A stretch of DNA of 64,000 nt from Shimia sp. Alg240-R146 (GTDB lineage Bacteria > Pseudomonadota > Alphaproteobacteria > Rhodobacterales > Rhodobacteraceae). Under the pieces are notes generated by a model. It was not told the origin of the DNA. It worked only from the letters and a program-made list of their open reading frames with translations, and did not search any database. The DNA lies in contig NZ_CAMZOK010000001.1 in the NCBI RefSeq assembly GCF_947331465.1, forward strand, positions 868,001 to 932,000, read 5' to 3'. Below are positions 28,602 to 38,314 of this stretch, piece by piece. A program made the translations under genes and the position numbers. Each line of letters opens with the position of its first letter. Position 1 is the first letter of the stretch.

Positions 28602-30719
28602 ATGGCACGCGAATATCCCCTCGACCGCTACCGTAACTTCGGGATCATGGCTCACATCGATGCAGGTAAAACCACCTGTTCGGAGCGGATCCTGTTTTAC
28701 ACGGGTAAGTCCCACAACATCGGCGAAGTTCACGACGGCGCTGCAACCATGGACCACATGGAGCAGGAGCAGGAACGTGGCATCACCATCACTTCGGCTG
28801 CGACCACCACTTTCTGGGAACGCACCGAAGACGGTGAGACTGCGGATTCTGAAAAGTTCCGCATGAACATCATCGACACCCCCGGCCACGTTGACTTCAC
28901 CATTGAAGTTGAGCGTTCGCTGGCGGTTCTCGATGGTGCTGTCTGTGTTCTGGACGCCAACGCTGGCGTTGAGCCCCAGACAGAGACTGTTTGGCGCCAA
29001 GCTGACCGCTACAAAGTTCCACGTATGGTTTTTGTCAACAAAATGGACAAAATCGGCGCGGACTTCTTTAACTGCGTTCACATGATCGAAGACCGGACTG
29101 GCGCGACTGCTGTGCCTGTTGGCATTCCAATCGGTGCAGAAACCGAGCTGGAAGGTCTGCTGGACCTCGTGACCATGGAAGAATGGCTGTGGCAGGGTGA
29201 AGACCTTGGTGCGTCGTGGATCAAAGCACCGATCCGCGAAAGCCTGCAGGACATGGCCAACGAATGGCGTGGCAAAATGATCGAAGCGGCCGTCGAAATG
29301 GACGACGACGCGATGATGGAATACCTGGAAGGCAACGAGCCTGACGTGCCAACCCTGCGCGCATTGCTGCGCAAAGGCACACTGGAAATGGCATTCGTGC
29401 CAGTTCTGGGCGGCTCTGCGTTCAAAAACAAAGGTGTTCAGCCTCTGCTTAACGCTGTAATCGACTATCTGCCCAGCCCGCTGGATGTTGTTGATTACAT
29501 GGGCTTTAAACCCGGCGATGATGACGAAGTTCGTGATATTGCACGTCGTGCAGATGACGAAATGGCGTTCTCGGCTCTGGCGTTTAAAATCTGGAACGAC
29601 CCCTTTGTTGGCTCGCTGACCTTTACCCGTATTTACTCCGGTAAAATCGAAAAGGGCGACAGCTTCCTGAACTCGACCAAAGGCAAAAAAGAGCGCGTTG
29701 GCCGCATGATGATCATGCACTCCAACGACCGAGATGAAATCAGCGAAGCATTCGCAGGTGACATTATCGCTCTGGGCGGCCTGAAAGACACCACAACCGG
29801 TGATACGCTTTGCGCGATCAACGATCCTGTGGTTCTGGAAACAATGACGTTCCCCGATCCTGTGATCGAGATCGCTGTTGAGCCTAAGACCAAAGGCGAC
29901 CAAGAGAAAATGTCGACTGGCCTGCAACGTCTGGCCGCCGAAGACCCCTCCTTCCGTGTGGAAACTGACATCGAAAGCGGTCAGACCATCATGAAAGGCA
30001 TGGGCGAACTTCACCTCGACATCCTCGTGGACCGTCTGCGTCGTGAGTTCAAAGTGGAAGCCAACATTGGTGCCCCACAGGTTGCTTACCGCGAGACCAT
30101 CGGTCACGAAGTCGAGCACAGCTATACCCACAAGAAACAATCTGGTGGGTCTGGTCAGTACGGCGAAGTGAAGTTGTTGATCTCTCCAACAGAGCCGGGC
30201 GAAGGGTATTCCTTTGAGTCCAAAATTGTTGGTGGTTCGGTTCCCAAAGAATACATCCCGGGTGTTGAAAAAGGCATCAAATCGGTCATGGACAGCGGCC
30301 CTCTGGCTGGCTTCCCTGTGATCGACTTCAAAGTTCAGTTGCTTGACGGTAAGTTCCACGACGTGGACTCAAGCATTCTGGCCTTTGAAATTGCGGGTCG
30401 TATGTGCATGCGTGAAGGCATGCGTCTTGCGGGTGCAAAACTGCTTGAGCCAATCATGAAAGTCGAAGTGATCACACCGGAAGAATACACCGGTGGCATC
30501 ATTGGTGACCTTACCTCCCGTCGTGGGCAGGTGTCCGGTCAGGAACCACGCGGCAACGCTGTTGCAATCGACGCATTTGTGCCACTGGCCAACATGTTCG
30601 GTTACATCAACACGCTGCGTTCCATGAGCTCGGGCCGCGCCCAGTTCACCATGCAGTTTGACCACTACGATCCGGTTCCGCACAACATCTCGGAAGAGAT
30701 CCAAGCGAAATACGCATAA
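28602..30719 (+). CDS. fusA: Translation elongation factor G
   Basis: The 705-aa GTPase moves tRNA and mRNA through the ribosome. The P-loop AHIDAGKTT, switch [10 protein letters not shown] and the NKMDKIGAD guanine motif are present, and domains II-V are complete up to [18 protein letters not shown] precedes the start. It is followed by a hairpin and tuf. Confidence 0.99.
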   Translation: MAREYPLDRYRNFGIMAHIDAGKTTCSERILFYTGKSHNIGEVHDGAATMDHMEQEQERGITITSAATTTFWERTEDGETADSEKFRMNIIDTPGHVDFTIEVERSLAVLDGAVCVLDANAGVEPQTETVWRQADRYKVPRMVFVNKMDKIGADFFNCVHMIEDRTGATAVPVGIPIGAETELEGLLDLVTMEEWLWQGEDLGASWIKAPIRESLQDMANEWRGKMIEAAVEMDDDAMMEYLEGNEPDVPTLRALLRKGTLEMAFVPVLGGSAFKNKGVQPLLNAVIDYLPSPLDVVDYMGFKPGDDDEVRDIARRADDEMAFSALAFKIWNDPFVGSLTFTRIYSGKIEKGDSFLNSTKGKKERVGRMMIMHSNDRDEISEAFAGDIIALGGLKDTTTGDTLCAINDPVVLETMTFPDPVIEIAVEPKTKGDQEKMSTGLQRLAAEDPSFRVETDIESGQTIMKGMGELHLDILVDRLRREFKVEANIGAPQVAYRETIGHEVEHSYTHKKQSGGSGQYGEVKLLISPTEPGEGYSFESKIVGGSVPKEYIPGVEKGIKSVMDSGPLAGFPVIDFKVQLLDGKFHDVDSSILAFEIAGRMCMREGMRLAGAKLLEPIMKVEVITPEEYTGGIIGDLTSRRGQVSGQEPRGNAVAIDAFVPLANMFGYINTLRSMSSGRAQFTMQFDHYDPVPHNISEEIQAKYA

Positions 30720-30727
30720 CGAAATTT

Positions 30728-30750
30728 GGGAAGCGGGTTGCCCGCTTCCC
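30728..30750 (+). other. Perfect hairpin between fusA and tuf
   Basis: A 10-bp perfect stem (30728-30737 with 30741-30750) with loop TTG lies 8 bases after the fusA stop. Only two Ts follow, so it is not a good terminator. It may be an mRNA processing or stabilising element that allows higher tuf expression. Confidence 0.6.
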
Positions 30751-30773
30751 TTACCAACATCAAGGAGGCCATC

Positions 30774-31949
30774 ATGGCTAAGGAAAAGTTTGAGCGCAGT
30801 AAACCGCACTGCAACATCGGCACCATTGGTCACGTTGACCACGGTAAAACCACGCTGACCGCAGCGATCACCAAACAATTTGGTGACTTCAAAGCGTACG
30901 ACGAAATCGACGGCGCGCCGGAAGAAAAAGCACGTGGCATCACCATTTCGACTGCCCACGTTGAATATGAAACCGACGCGCGTCACTACGCCCACGTCGA
31001 CTGCCCCGGCCACGCTGACTATGTGAAAAACATGATCACCGGTGCGGCGCAGATGGACGGCGCGATCCTGGTTGTGAACGCAGCTGATGGCCCGATGCCA
31101 CAGACCCGCGAGCACATCCTGTTGGGCCGCCAGGTTGGCATCCCGGCCATGGTCGTGTTCATGAACAAAGTGGACCAGGTTGACGACGAAGAGCTGCTTG
31201 AGCTCGTCGAAATGGAAATCCGCGAACTGCTGAACGAATACGACTACCCAGGTGATGATATTCCTATCATCGCGGGTTCGGCTCTGGCCGCTCTGGAAGA
31301 TCGTGACGACAACATCGGTAAAGAGAAAATCTCCGAGCTGATGGCGGCTGTTGACAGCTACATCCCACAGCCACCACGTGCCGTGGATGAGCCGTTCCTG
31401 ATGCCAATCGAAGACGTGTTCTCGATCTCTGGTCGCGGTACTGTTGTAACTGGCCGTGTTGAGCGTGGCGTGATCAATGTTGGCGACAGCATCGAAATCG
31501 TTGGCATCAAAGACACCCAGACAACAACCTGTACTGGCGTTGAAATGTTCCGCAAGCTGCTGGATCGCGGTGAAGCAGGCGACAACGTTGGCGCATTGCT
31601 GCGTGGTATCGACCGTGAAGCGGTTGAGCGTGGTCAGGTTCTTTGTGCACCTGGTTCGGTTAACCCACACACCAAGTTCGAAGCAGAAGCCTACATCCTG
31701 ACCAAGGATGAAGGTGGCCGTCACACGCCATTCTTCGCGAACTACCGTCCACAGTTCTACTTCCGTACAACTGACGTGACCGGCACTGTTGAGCTGCCAG
31801 CAGGCACCGAAATGGTGATGCCCGGTGACAACCTGAAGTTCAACGTTGAGCTGATCGCACCGATCGCAATGGAGCAGGGCCTGCGCTTTGCGATCCGCGA
31901 AGGTGGCCGCACAGTTGGTTCCGGTGTTGTATCCAAAATCGTTGAGTAA
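30774..31949 (+). CDS. tuf: Translation elongation factor Tu
   Basis: The 391-aa EF-Tu delivers aminoacyl-tRNA to the ribosome. [17 protein letters not shown] and NKVDQVDD are the G1, G3 and G4 motifs. ATG 30774 has the near-perfect AAGGAGG ahead; an in-frame start 16 codons upstream lies within the fusA-tuf hairpin region. This is the last gene of the str operon. The S10 cluster does not follow, since a terminator and unrelated genes come next. Confidence 0.99.
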   Translation: MAKEKFERSKPHCNIGTIGHVDHGKTTLTAAITKQFGDFKAYDEIDGAPEEKARGITISTAHVEYETDARHYAHVDCPGHADYVKNMITGAAQMDGAILVVNAADGPMPQTREHILLGRQVGIPAMVVFMNKVDQVDDEELLELVEMEIRELLNEYDYPGDDIPIIAGSALAALEDRDDNIGKEKISELMAAVDSYIPQPPRAVDEPFLMPIEDVFSISGRGTVVTGRVERGVINVGDSIEIVGIKDTQTTTCTGVEMFRKLLDRGEAGDNVGALLRGIDREAVERGQVLCAPGSVNPHTKFEAEAYILTKDEGGRHTPFFANYRPQFYFRTTDVTGTVELPAGTEMVMPGDNLKFNVELIAPIAMEQGLRFAIREGGRTVGSGVVSKIVE

Positions 31950-31974
31950 TTAGCTCACGCTAATTGTTGACTAG

Positions 31975-32003
31975 AAAAGGGCGTCCTTCGGGGCGCCCTT
32001 TTT
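31975..32003 (+). terminator. Intrinsic terminator after tuf
   Basis: A 12-bp stem (31975-31986 with 31991-32002, one T-G pair) with a TTCG tetraloop and a T run closes the str operon. Confidence 0.9.
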
Positions 32004-32116
32004 GCGTTTGGGGAAAGAAGTATTGTGCGTCTAATCTGAATGGGAATAGGTGACTTTCTATTTCCATTTATTGCGGTAATGTTTCGGCGACGAAGACAGA
32101 TAAAGCTAATGGTTGA

Positions 32117-33424
32117 ATGAATACGCTAAAACTCGCACTACTTTCGCTTCTGCTTGTTCCGACGCCCGCTTTGGCCAAGCCTTTATTGACCAATAGCGAG
32201 GACACATATGAAAGCGTTTGTCTGGACTTTGGGGATACACCTGAACGGTTGATCGAAATCTGCACGCGCGCACTTCAGGCCACTGGTGCCACACAGGTCC
32301 AGCGGATTGACATGAAAGATTCGCTGGCTTGGGCACATTACAATTTGGACAACGTGCAGGAGGCGGAGCGCCTGTTTGCCGAGATGTTGGCCGACGATCC
32401 CAAGTCACCTTTGGCGCTCGTGGGATTGGGCTGGATGGCCCATGATCGGGACGATTACGAAACCGCAGCAGAGCGTTTTGGCGCAGCAGCGGAAATTCGG
32501 CCGGAGGAACAAGCCATCGCGGGCTTGGGTAGCAGCCTGTATCGGCTTGGCAAGTTACCGATAGACGACGCGCTTGGATATCTGGATGCGGCCTTGGCCA
32601 TTTCGCCGAAGTACTACTGGGCGATGCGGCAAAAGGGTTGGCTGCTTTCGGCGGAAGGGCTTTCCGCGGACGCGGTTGCAGCCTTTGAAGAGGTGCTGGA
32701 AGTCAACCCTGACGATACCAATGCGATGTATGGTGCGGCCTATGTGTTGTCGAGAGACGACCAATGGCAAGAGGCTTTGCCCTTGGTGAACCGCGCGTTG
32801 CAACACAAGCCGGATTTCACGGCGGCCCTGTCGCGCAGATCGCTGATTTTGCTAAGTCTAGGTCGGCCCGCTCAGGCGTTGAAAGACGGAAAACGCGTGA
32901 TCGAATTGCGGCCCAATGACAGCGATGGCTTTGTCCGCGTCGCGCGGGCACAATCCGCTCTTGGCCGGACAAAGGACGCCATCGCTACGCTGGCAAAAGC
33001 CGAGGAGATCGTGGGCTACGACGGATATCTCTTTTATTGGCAGGCGGATTTGCTGTCAGATGCGGGAGATACCGATTTGGCGGTGAAGAAACTGAAGACA
33101 GTGATCACTGCCGGAGATGCGGACTATTATGACCACGAATTGCTGTCGGTAATCCAGTTGGATTCGAAGCGCTTTCCGGAGGCCAGAAAGACCGTGGACA
33201 AGGCTTTGACGCTTTATCCGCTTGAACCTTACCTGATGTATTATGACTCGCTTATTCTGATAAATGAACAAGAGTACGCGCAGGCGGAGGCTCGGTTCGA
33301 TGAGGCCGTAGCGGCGGAGCTTCCGGTGGAACGGCTGTCCAACTTTCTGAAACAGCTGGTGGGTGCGGCCCAGTATCTCCAGGCGGTGCAGATGCGGGTG
33401 CGCTATTCCTCGTTGGAGGAATGA
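32117..33424 (+). CDS. Exported TPR repeat protein
   Basis: A 435-aa protein with a signal peptide (residues 1-20, cut after PALA). About eight to ten tetratricopeptide-like helical pairs follow through the rest of the chain (for example ALVGLGWMAHDRDDYETAA, AMYGAAYVLSRDDQWQEAL). TPR arrays bind other proteins; no enzyme domain is present. It should work in the periplasm. Its last 22 bases overlap the convergent acyltransferase gene. The function is unknown beyond a scaffold role. Confidence 0.75.
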   Translation: MNTLKLALLSLLLVPTPALAKPLLTNSEDTYESVCLDFGDTPERLIEICTRALQATGATQVQRIDMKDSLAWAHYNLDNVQEAERLFAEMLADDPKSPLALVGLGWMAHDRDDYETAAERFGAAAEIRPEEQAIAGLGSSLYRLGKLPIDDALGYLDAALAISPKYYWAMRQKGWLLSAEGLSADAVAAFEEVLEVNPDDTNAMYGAAYVLSRDDQWQEALPLVNRALQHKPDFTAALSRRSLILLSLGRPAQALKDGKRVIELRPNDSDGFVRVARAQSALGRTKDAIATLAKAEEIVGYDGYLFYWQADLLSDAGDTDLAVKKLKTVITAGDADYYDHELLSVIQLDSKRFPEARKTVDKALTLYPLEPYLMYYDSLILINEQEYAQAEARFDEAVAAELPVERLSNFLKQLVGAAQYLQAVQMRVRYSSLEE

Positions 33425-34143
33425 CCAGCCTTTGACCGCGGGTTTTCCGAAGGCTTTCCCAACGCGGCATCGGCTGCGTCCGTGATCTCGTCCAGTGCAG
33501 CCTCAAGGCTAAGACGCAGAGCTTCAACCACTTCATCGCTGGGTTTGCGCGGCACCTCTTGTGACCACTCCTGACAGCTGATGACGCCGCGCGAAAACGG
33601 CAGGGGTAGCATTTGTTTGTCCCACGTTGGCAGGCGCAGCACGCGCTTTTGGGCGAAGGCCACGGTGAACACCCGAGCACCCGAAGAGCGCTTCCAAACG
33701 ATTGGCACGGTGGAGGAGACCCTTGCAGGGCCGCGCGGCCCGTCGGCAGCAATTCCGACAGAGCAGCCTTGTTTGATGCGCTTGAGCACTTCGCGAGACA
33801 GCGTGACGTGGCGCTTGTGGCTCGACATCGGAATGGTTTCCCAACCCAGCCGCACCAGGATTTGGCCAGCCAACCTACCGGCGCGCGCCGCCGACGTCAG
33901 GGCGCAGATACGCGCGCCTTTGGGGGCGTTGAACATGTATGGCGCCATGATAAGGCGTTGATGCCAAACGACAAAAATCACGGGCTCACCACGTGCGACA
34001 CAGGTGTCCATTTCCTCGCAGCCGGTACGCGACCATTGCGAAGTGCGAAAACAAAACCGTACGTAGGCCGCAAACATACCCTCGATTGCGCTGTTGAAGC
34101 GCGGGCTATTGGCAATCGATTTTCTGATGGACTTGAGGCTCAC
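33403..34143 (-). CDS. DUF374 lysophospholipid-acyltransferase-like protein
   Basis: The 246-aa protein matches DUF374 proteins of the acyltransferase superfamily. H61 in VVWHQRL is the likely catalytic His (HX4D-like position). The second block is GIAADGPRGPAR, followed by PIVWKRSSGARVFTVAFA. It probably transfers an acyl chain in lipid A or phospholipid metabolism at the inner membrane. The N-terminus is only moderately hydrophobic. It stands alone; no lipid A genes are near. The substrate is inferred. Confidence 0.8.
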   Translation of the reverse strand: MSLKSIRKSIANSPRFNSAIEGMFAAYVRFCFRTSQWSRTGCEEMDTCVARGEPVIFVVWHQRLIMAPYMFNAPKGARICALTSAARAGRLAGQILVRLGWETIPMSSHKRHVTLSREVLKRIKQGCSVGIAADGPRGPARVSSTVPIVWKRSSGARVFTVAFAQKRVLRLPTWDKQMLPLPFSRGVISCQEWSQEVPRKPSDEVVEALRLSLEAALDEITDAADAALGKPSENPRSKAGHSSNEE

Positions 34144-34271
34144 TGGTGATTTCTCGTTGGCAATTTCGGCCTGTCATATCGCGCGCCAGCGACCAAGGCC
34201 AGAGCCGCGATAAATTGCGCGATTTCCCTCTTGCCTATGCCGCATGGGTGGCTTAGGACATTCGGCACATT

Positions 34272-34347
34272 AGGGGTATAGCTCAGTTGGTAGAGCGACG
34301 GTCTCCAAAACCGTAGGTCCCGGGTTCGAACCCTGGTGCCCCTGCCA
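34272..34347 (+). tRNA. tRNA-Trp (anticodon CCA)
   Basis: A 76-base cloverleaf: acceptor AGGGGTA/TGCCCCT, D arm GCTC-AGTTGGTAGA-GAGC, anticodon arm ACGGT-CTCCAAA-ACCGT with anticodon CCA, T arm with GGTTCGAACC, discriminator G and encoded CCA end. It is not next to secE, where this tRNA is often found in proteobacteria. Confidence 0.97.
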
Positions 34348-34367
34348 TTTTCCAGAAATTTGAAACC

Positions 34368-34631
34368 TTATGCCTGGTCCGCAAGCCGGGTGCGCGCGAC
34401 GTCGAGCTTCAGGTGTGCGACCTGCAGGCGGTGCAGTGCCTTGTCTCGGGCCTCATAAAGCCGCCGCATACGTGATCCGGGCGCGCCAATGGTGGAGACT
34501 TTGCGGCTGACAGCTCCGGGCACAAGCGTGCGGGCATGGCCAAGCGCCTTTCGCCACGCGAAATCGGCAGCGGTGTAACTTTGGCTGGCCTGTACAAACA
34601 GGCGACGACGGGTTTTCAGATCCGGGTGCAT
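34368..34631 (-). CDS. Small basic helical protein, unknown function
   Basis: An 87-aa protein that is rich in Arg, Ala and Leu and almost all helix. It has two probable helices around residues 9-37 and 53-85 with a linker GAVSRKVSTIGAPGSR. ATG 34631 is chosen because AAGGAG stands eight bases upstream and a good promoter lies about 80 bases further. A coiled-coil or nucleic-acid binding role would fit the charge, but I do not recognise a family. Confidence 0.65.
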   Translation of the reverse strand: MHPDLKTRRRLFVQASQSYTAADFAWRKALGHARTLVPGAVSRKVSTIGAPGSRMRRLYEARDKALHRLQVAHLKLDVARTRLADQA

Positions 34632-34710
34632 GTCGGGACTCCTTTTGCAAAAAAACGAGTGCAGATGGTGTGTAGTGCCGAGCAGTGCAGAGCGCGTAGC
34701 TCTGACCCTA

Positions 34711-34739
34711 GGATAAGAAAACAAGGCATTGTCCGTCAA
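34711..34739 (-). promoter_or_regulatory. Sigma70-type promoter of the small helical protein gene
   Basis: Read on the - strand: TTGACG (34739-34734), 17 bases, TTATCC (34716-34711). It is 80 bases upstream of ATG 34631 and separates this gene from zapE. Confidence 0.55.
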
Positions 34740-34788
34740 CGCACGGTTTTGCGACCGGAGACAATTAGACCTGCGTTTGCAGTCAAAA

Positions 34789-35856
34789 TCAGGTGGCGTC
34801 GCGGCCCCAGTCGGCGTCCTGCATTTCACGAAGTCGGGAGGCCGTGCGTTCAAATTCGAACGTTCCTTCGCCTTCGAGGTAAAGCATTTCCGGCTCTGCC
34901 GCTGCGGAACAGATCAGGCGAACTTTGGCCTCATATAAGGCATCGATTAAAGTGACGAAGCGCTTGGCTTCGTTGAAGTTATTGCGGCTGAGGGTCGGGA
35001 TGTCTTCGAGTACAAGAGCCTTGAGCGCTTCGGCGATGGCGAGATAGTCACCAGGGCCAAGCATCTTGCCGCATAGGTCGTAGAAAGACGCACGGCCCAC
35101 GCCATTGCGAAACTTGGGTATCTCGACCTGCCGGCCTTTGACGGTGATCATCAAAGGTTCCGCGTTGCCGCCGGTTAAATCGTTCCATATGGCATTGATC
35201 TGGTCGCGGGCTTCGGTGCTGGCCTGCACAAAATAGACCTGTGAGCCTGCCAAGCGATTCTGTCTGTAGTCCGTCGGGCTGACCAGTTCCCAGACATGCA
35301 TTTGTTCTTTGATGAGCGCGATGAAGGGGAGGAAGAGCTGGCGGTTGAGACCGTTCTTGTAGAGGTCATCGGGCACGCGGTTGGATGTGGTAACGATTAC
35401 GGTCCCCGCGGCGAAGAGTTGTTCAAACAAGCGGCCAACGATCATCGCGTCGGTGATGTCGGTGATCTGCATTTCGTCAAAGGCCAACACGCGGATGGAG
35501 TCGGCGACTGCTTTGGCCACCGGAGCGATGGCGTCCTCGACGCCCTCTTTTCGGGCCTCGTGCATGGCGCCGTGGATTTCCTGCATAAAGGCGTGAAAAT
35601 GCACACGACGCACGGGCACGTCCAAGCTGTCGACAAACAGGTCCATCAACATGGATTTGCCGCGTCCCACGCCACCCCAAAAGTAGAGCCCCTGTATCGG
35701 ATCCGGCGTAGATTTGCGGAACCAGTTTTTCTTGACCGGTTTGGACAGCTCTGAGCGAATCCGCTCAAATTGCGGCAAGACCGCTTCTTGGGCGGTGTCG
35801 TGGTGCAATTCGCCTGCGGCGATGCGGGCGGCGTAGATCTCGGGCACGGTGGTCAT
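34789..35856 (-). CDS. zapE: Cell division ATPase ZapE (AFG1 family)
   Basis: The 355-aa AAA-type ATPase has Walker A GGVGRGKS and Walker B VLAFDEMQ. The family blocks RVHFHAFMQEIH and TSNRVPDDLYKNGLNR are also present. ZapE acts at the division ring in E. coli, and mitochondrial AFG1 helps in protein quality control. ATG 35856 fits the family N-terminus; the frame is open for 52 more codons without support. It is divergent from the MFS gene at 36003 with 146 bases between. Confidence 0.93.
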   Translation of the reverse strand: MTTVPEIYAARIAAGELHHDTAQEAVLPQFERIRSELSKPVKKNWFRKSTPDPIQGLYFWGGVGRGKSMLMDLFVDSLDVPVRRVHFHAFMQEIHGAMHEARKEGVEDAIAPVAKAVADSIRVLAFDEMQITDITDAMIVGRLFEQLFAAGTVIVTTSNRVPDDLYKNGLNRQLFLPFIALIKEQMHVWELVSPTDYRQNRLAGSQVYFVQASTEARDQINAIWNDLTGGNAEPLMITVKGRQVEIPKFRNGVGRASFYDLCGKMLGPGDYLAIAEALKALVLEDIPTLSRNNFNEAKRFVTLIDALYEAKVRLICSAAAEPEMLYLEGEGTFEFERTASRLREMQDADWGRDAT

Positions 35857-36002
35857 AACAATGGCCTTAGCCCAACTGCGCCGCGAGGAAAAGGCACCAG
35901 TGGCGGTGGATAAGAGTGTGTGATGCCTCGGTAAACAAATGCTGAATTGACCGGCGGGGTGTTGGGCGTCACTTTGGCATTCGCGCGAAGAGGAGAGAGA
36001 CC

Positions 36003-37235
36003 ATGCAGGCACGCACGCCGTTGTTTACCCCGGTTCTGATTGTTGGGTGTATCATTGTTTTGGTCAGCTTTGCGGTGCGGTCGAGCTTTGGCGTGTTCCA
36101 AATCCCAATTGCGCAGGAATTTGGCTGGCTTCGGGCGGAGTTTTCACTGGCGATTGCTATTCAGAACCTTGCGTGGGGTATTGGACAGCCGATTTTCGGG
36201 GCTATTTCCGAAAAAATCGGGGACAAAAAGGCGATTGTGCTCGGGGCGGTCGTCTATGCAATCGGGTTGGTCCTGTCATCATTCGCGGTGACGCCAGAGG
36301 CGCATCAAGTCTATGAGATCCTTGTGGGATTTGGCATCGCGGGAACCGGGTTTGGCGTGATCCTTGCGGTTGTTGGCCGTGCCAGTTCTGATGAAAACCG
36401 GTCGATGTCTCTGGCGATTGCCACGGCGGCGGGCTCTGGTGGGCAGATATTCGGACCACCTCTGGCGGAGTGGATGCTGTCCTTTATCAGTTGGCAGGAA
36501 ACCTTCCTTGTTTTTGCAGCTATGATCCTCGCGATGGTGGCATTGCTGCCCTTGATGCGCGCACCGGCGGCCAGCAAGGTTGAGGTGCAAGAAAGCATGG
36601 GCGCGACGCTTTTGCGGGCGTTTCGTGACCCGTCTTATACGTTTATTTTTGTTGGCTTTTTTAGCTGTGGCTATCAGCTTGGATTTGTCACAGCGCATTT
36701 CCCGGCAATGATCACCGAGATGTGCGGTCCCATTGCGCCGGGCAGTATGCTGGCAGGTTTGGGGGTTACGTCAACCTCAGCACTGGGCGCGGTGGCGATT
36801 TCGTTGATTGGATTGGCCAATATTGGTGGCACGCTGTTGGCCGGTTGGGCCGGCAAGCACTATCAGAAAAAGTATTTGTTGGCAGGTGTTTATACCGGTC
36901 GCACCATTGCGGCGGCGGTGTTCATCATGATGCCGATTACGCCGATGAGTGTGGTTGTTTTCTCGCTTGTGATGGGGTCACTTTGGCTGGCGACGGTGCC
37001 TTTGACCTCCGGTTTGGTGGCGCATCTTTATGGGCTACGGTTCATGGCGACGCTTTACGGAATTGTCTTTTTCTCCCATCAGCTTGGCAGCTTTCTGGGC
37101 GTTTGGCTTGGCGGTCGGATGTATGACGCGCATGGCGATTATACGATGGTCTGGTGGATTGGCGTGGGCGTTGGCGCGTTCAGCGCGATTGTGCATCTGC
37201 CAATTCGAGAGCGCCGCGGGGCCGTGGCGGCATAA
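36003..37235 (+). CDS. MFS transporter, oxalate/formate or monocarboxylate-like
   Basis: A 410-aa protein with twelve hydrophobic helices. The loop 2-3 motif reads GAISEKIGDKKAIVLG, a variant of the MFS G-x-x-x-D-R/K motif. The N-terminal RSSFGVFQIPIAQEFGW segment is typical of the OFA/monocarboxylate-like branch. It probably moves a small organic acid across the inner membrane. GAGGAG precedes the start. It stands alone. Confidence 0.85.
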   Translation: MQARTPLFTPVLIVGCIIVLVSFAVRSSFGVFQIPIAQEFGWLRAEFSLAIAIQNLAWGIGQPIFGAISEKIGDKKAIVLGAVVYAIGLVLSSFAVTPEAHQVYEILVGFGIAGTGFGVILAVVGRASSDENRSMSLAIATAAGSGGQIFGPPLAEWMLSFISWQETFLVFAAMILAMVALLPLMRAPAASKVEVQESMGATLLRAFRDPSYTFIFVGFFSCGYQLGFVTAHFPAMITEMCGPIAPGSMLAGLGVTSTSALGAVAISLIGLANIGGTLLAGWAGKHYQKKYLLAGVYTGRTIAAAVFIMMPITPMSVVVFSLVMGSLWLATVPLTSGLVAHLYGLRFMATLYGIVFFSHQLGSFLGVWLGGRMYDAHGDYTMVWWIGVGVGAFSAIVHLPIRERRGAVAA

Positions 37236-37366
37236 GGCGCGCGACTCAGGGCCAAGCGGCTGGTTAACGGCCAAAAAGGCGATCTGCAAAGCGACAGTAA
37301 TGCGTCGGTATTGCGTCGGTGTCGATCCGTCGTGGAACCTTGTTAAGGTGGGGGGTGTTGCGTTTG

Positions 37367-37400
37367 CGGGCTTTTAACAAAAGCCCGTTTGCAAGCCCTC
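37367..37400. terminator. Bidirectional terminator between MFS and ornithine cyclodeaminase genes
   Basis: A 9-bp perfect stem CGGGCTTTT/AAAAGCCCG (37367-37375 with 37379-37387) with loop AAC is followed on the + strand by TTTGC. A second small hairpin AGCCC-TCCC-GGGCT lies next to it, toward the convergent gene. Confidence 0.65.
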
Positions 37401-37405
37401 CCGGG

Positions 37406-38314
37406 CTACTTTTGAAACTGATCCAGAATGTAGCTGCTGGTCATCAAGTCGAGATGCGCGCCGCCGCCGTTCTTAAAGAGCGTGATGTCGTCGTTTGCGT
37501 AGCGCTGAAAGGCATCAAGGTTGTAATAATCCGCCAAGACATCCGCTCGGGTGATGACGCCGTCGGCCAGCGGGATCTTCAGTTCTCCGATGTGATCCAG
37601 CGTGGTGTCGAAACTGTCGACAAAAATCTGGGCGCGTTGCAGGGCGACATCGTCGATTTCGCGCATGTCAGGGCGGTAGGCGCCGATCAGGTCGATATGT
37701 TGGCCCGGTTGCAGCCAGTCACCGCGCAGAGTGGGTTCGGTGGACATGGTGGCAGAGGTCACGATGTCAGCCTCACCCACAGCGGTTTCAAGATCCGTTG
37801 CGACAGTCAGCCCGTCGATTTCGGTGGCCATTTTTTCGGCATTGGCCTGCGTGCGGTTCCAGACGGTGAACTGCGCGTTTGGGAAGGCAGCGGAGTAGGC
37901 GGCGTGCAGATTGCGGCCAACGGTGCCTGCGCCGACGATCAGGATTTTGGAGCTGTCAGGTCTGGCCAGTCGACGGGCAGCCAGAAGGCTGTCACCTGCG
38001 GTCTTCCATTTGGTCACGAGGTGGAAGTCCAGAAGAGCAGCGAGAATACCGTGGGCGTCATCAAACAGCGTGACCGCGCCGTGGATCATCGGCACATCCC
38101 GGGACGGGTTGTCGGGAAAAACGGTGGCGGATTTTACCGCGATACCCAACCCGTCAATCCACGCCTGACGCTGTAGCAGCGTGTCTTTGCCACGATAGAG
38201 AAAGCTGTCTGAAATTTCGGCCTTGGGCTGTTGGTGCCCTGCCGCGATGGCGTCTGTCAGGCCGAGCCAATCGAGGTTTTTCTCTCCGTCCGCGAAATTG
38301 ATGATGGTGGTCAT
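37406..38314 (-). CDS. Ornithine cyclodeaminase / mu-crystallin family protein
   Basis: A 302-aa NAD(P)-binding protein of the OCD/mu-crystallin family. The Rossmann motif is VGAGTVG (about 136-142). The substrate-side blocks are KSATVFPDNP, GAVTLFDD and DLIGAYRPDMRE. Members include ornithine cyclodeaminase, alanine dehydrogenase and ketimine reductases; which reaction applies cannot be told by eye. Its start overlaps the stop of the HAD gene in ATGA, so the two are coupled. Confidence 0.85.
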   Translation of the reverse strand: MTTIINFADGEKNLDWLGLTDAIAAGHQQPKAEISDSFLYRGKDTLLQRQAWIDGLGIAVKSATVFPDNPSRDVPMIHGAVTLFDDAHGILAALLDFHLVTKWKTAGDSLLAARRLARPDSSKILIVGAGTVGRNLHAAYSAAFPNAQFTVWNRTQANAEKMATEIDGLTVATDLETAVGEADIVTSATMSTEPTLRGDWLQPGQHIDLIGAYRPDMREIDDVALQRAQIFVDSFDTTLDHIGELKIPLADGVITRADVLADYYNLDAFQRYANDDITLFKNGGGAHLDLMTSSYILDQFQK

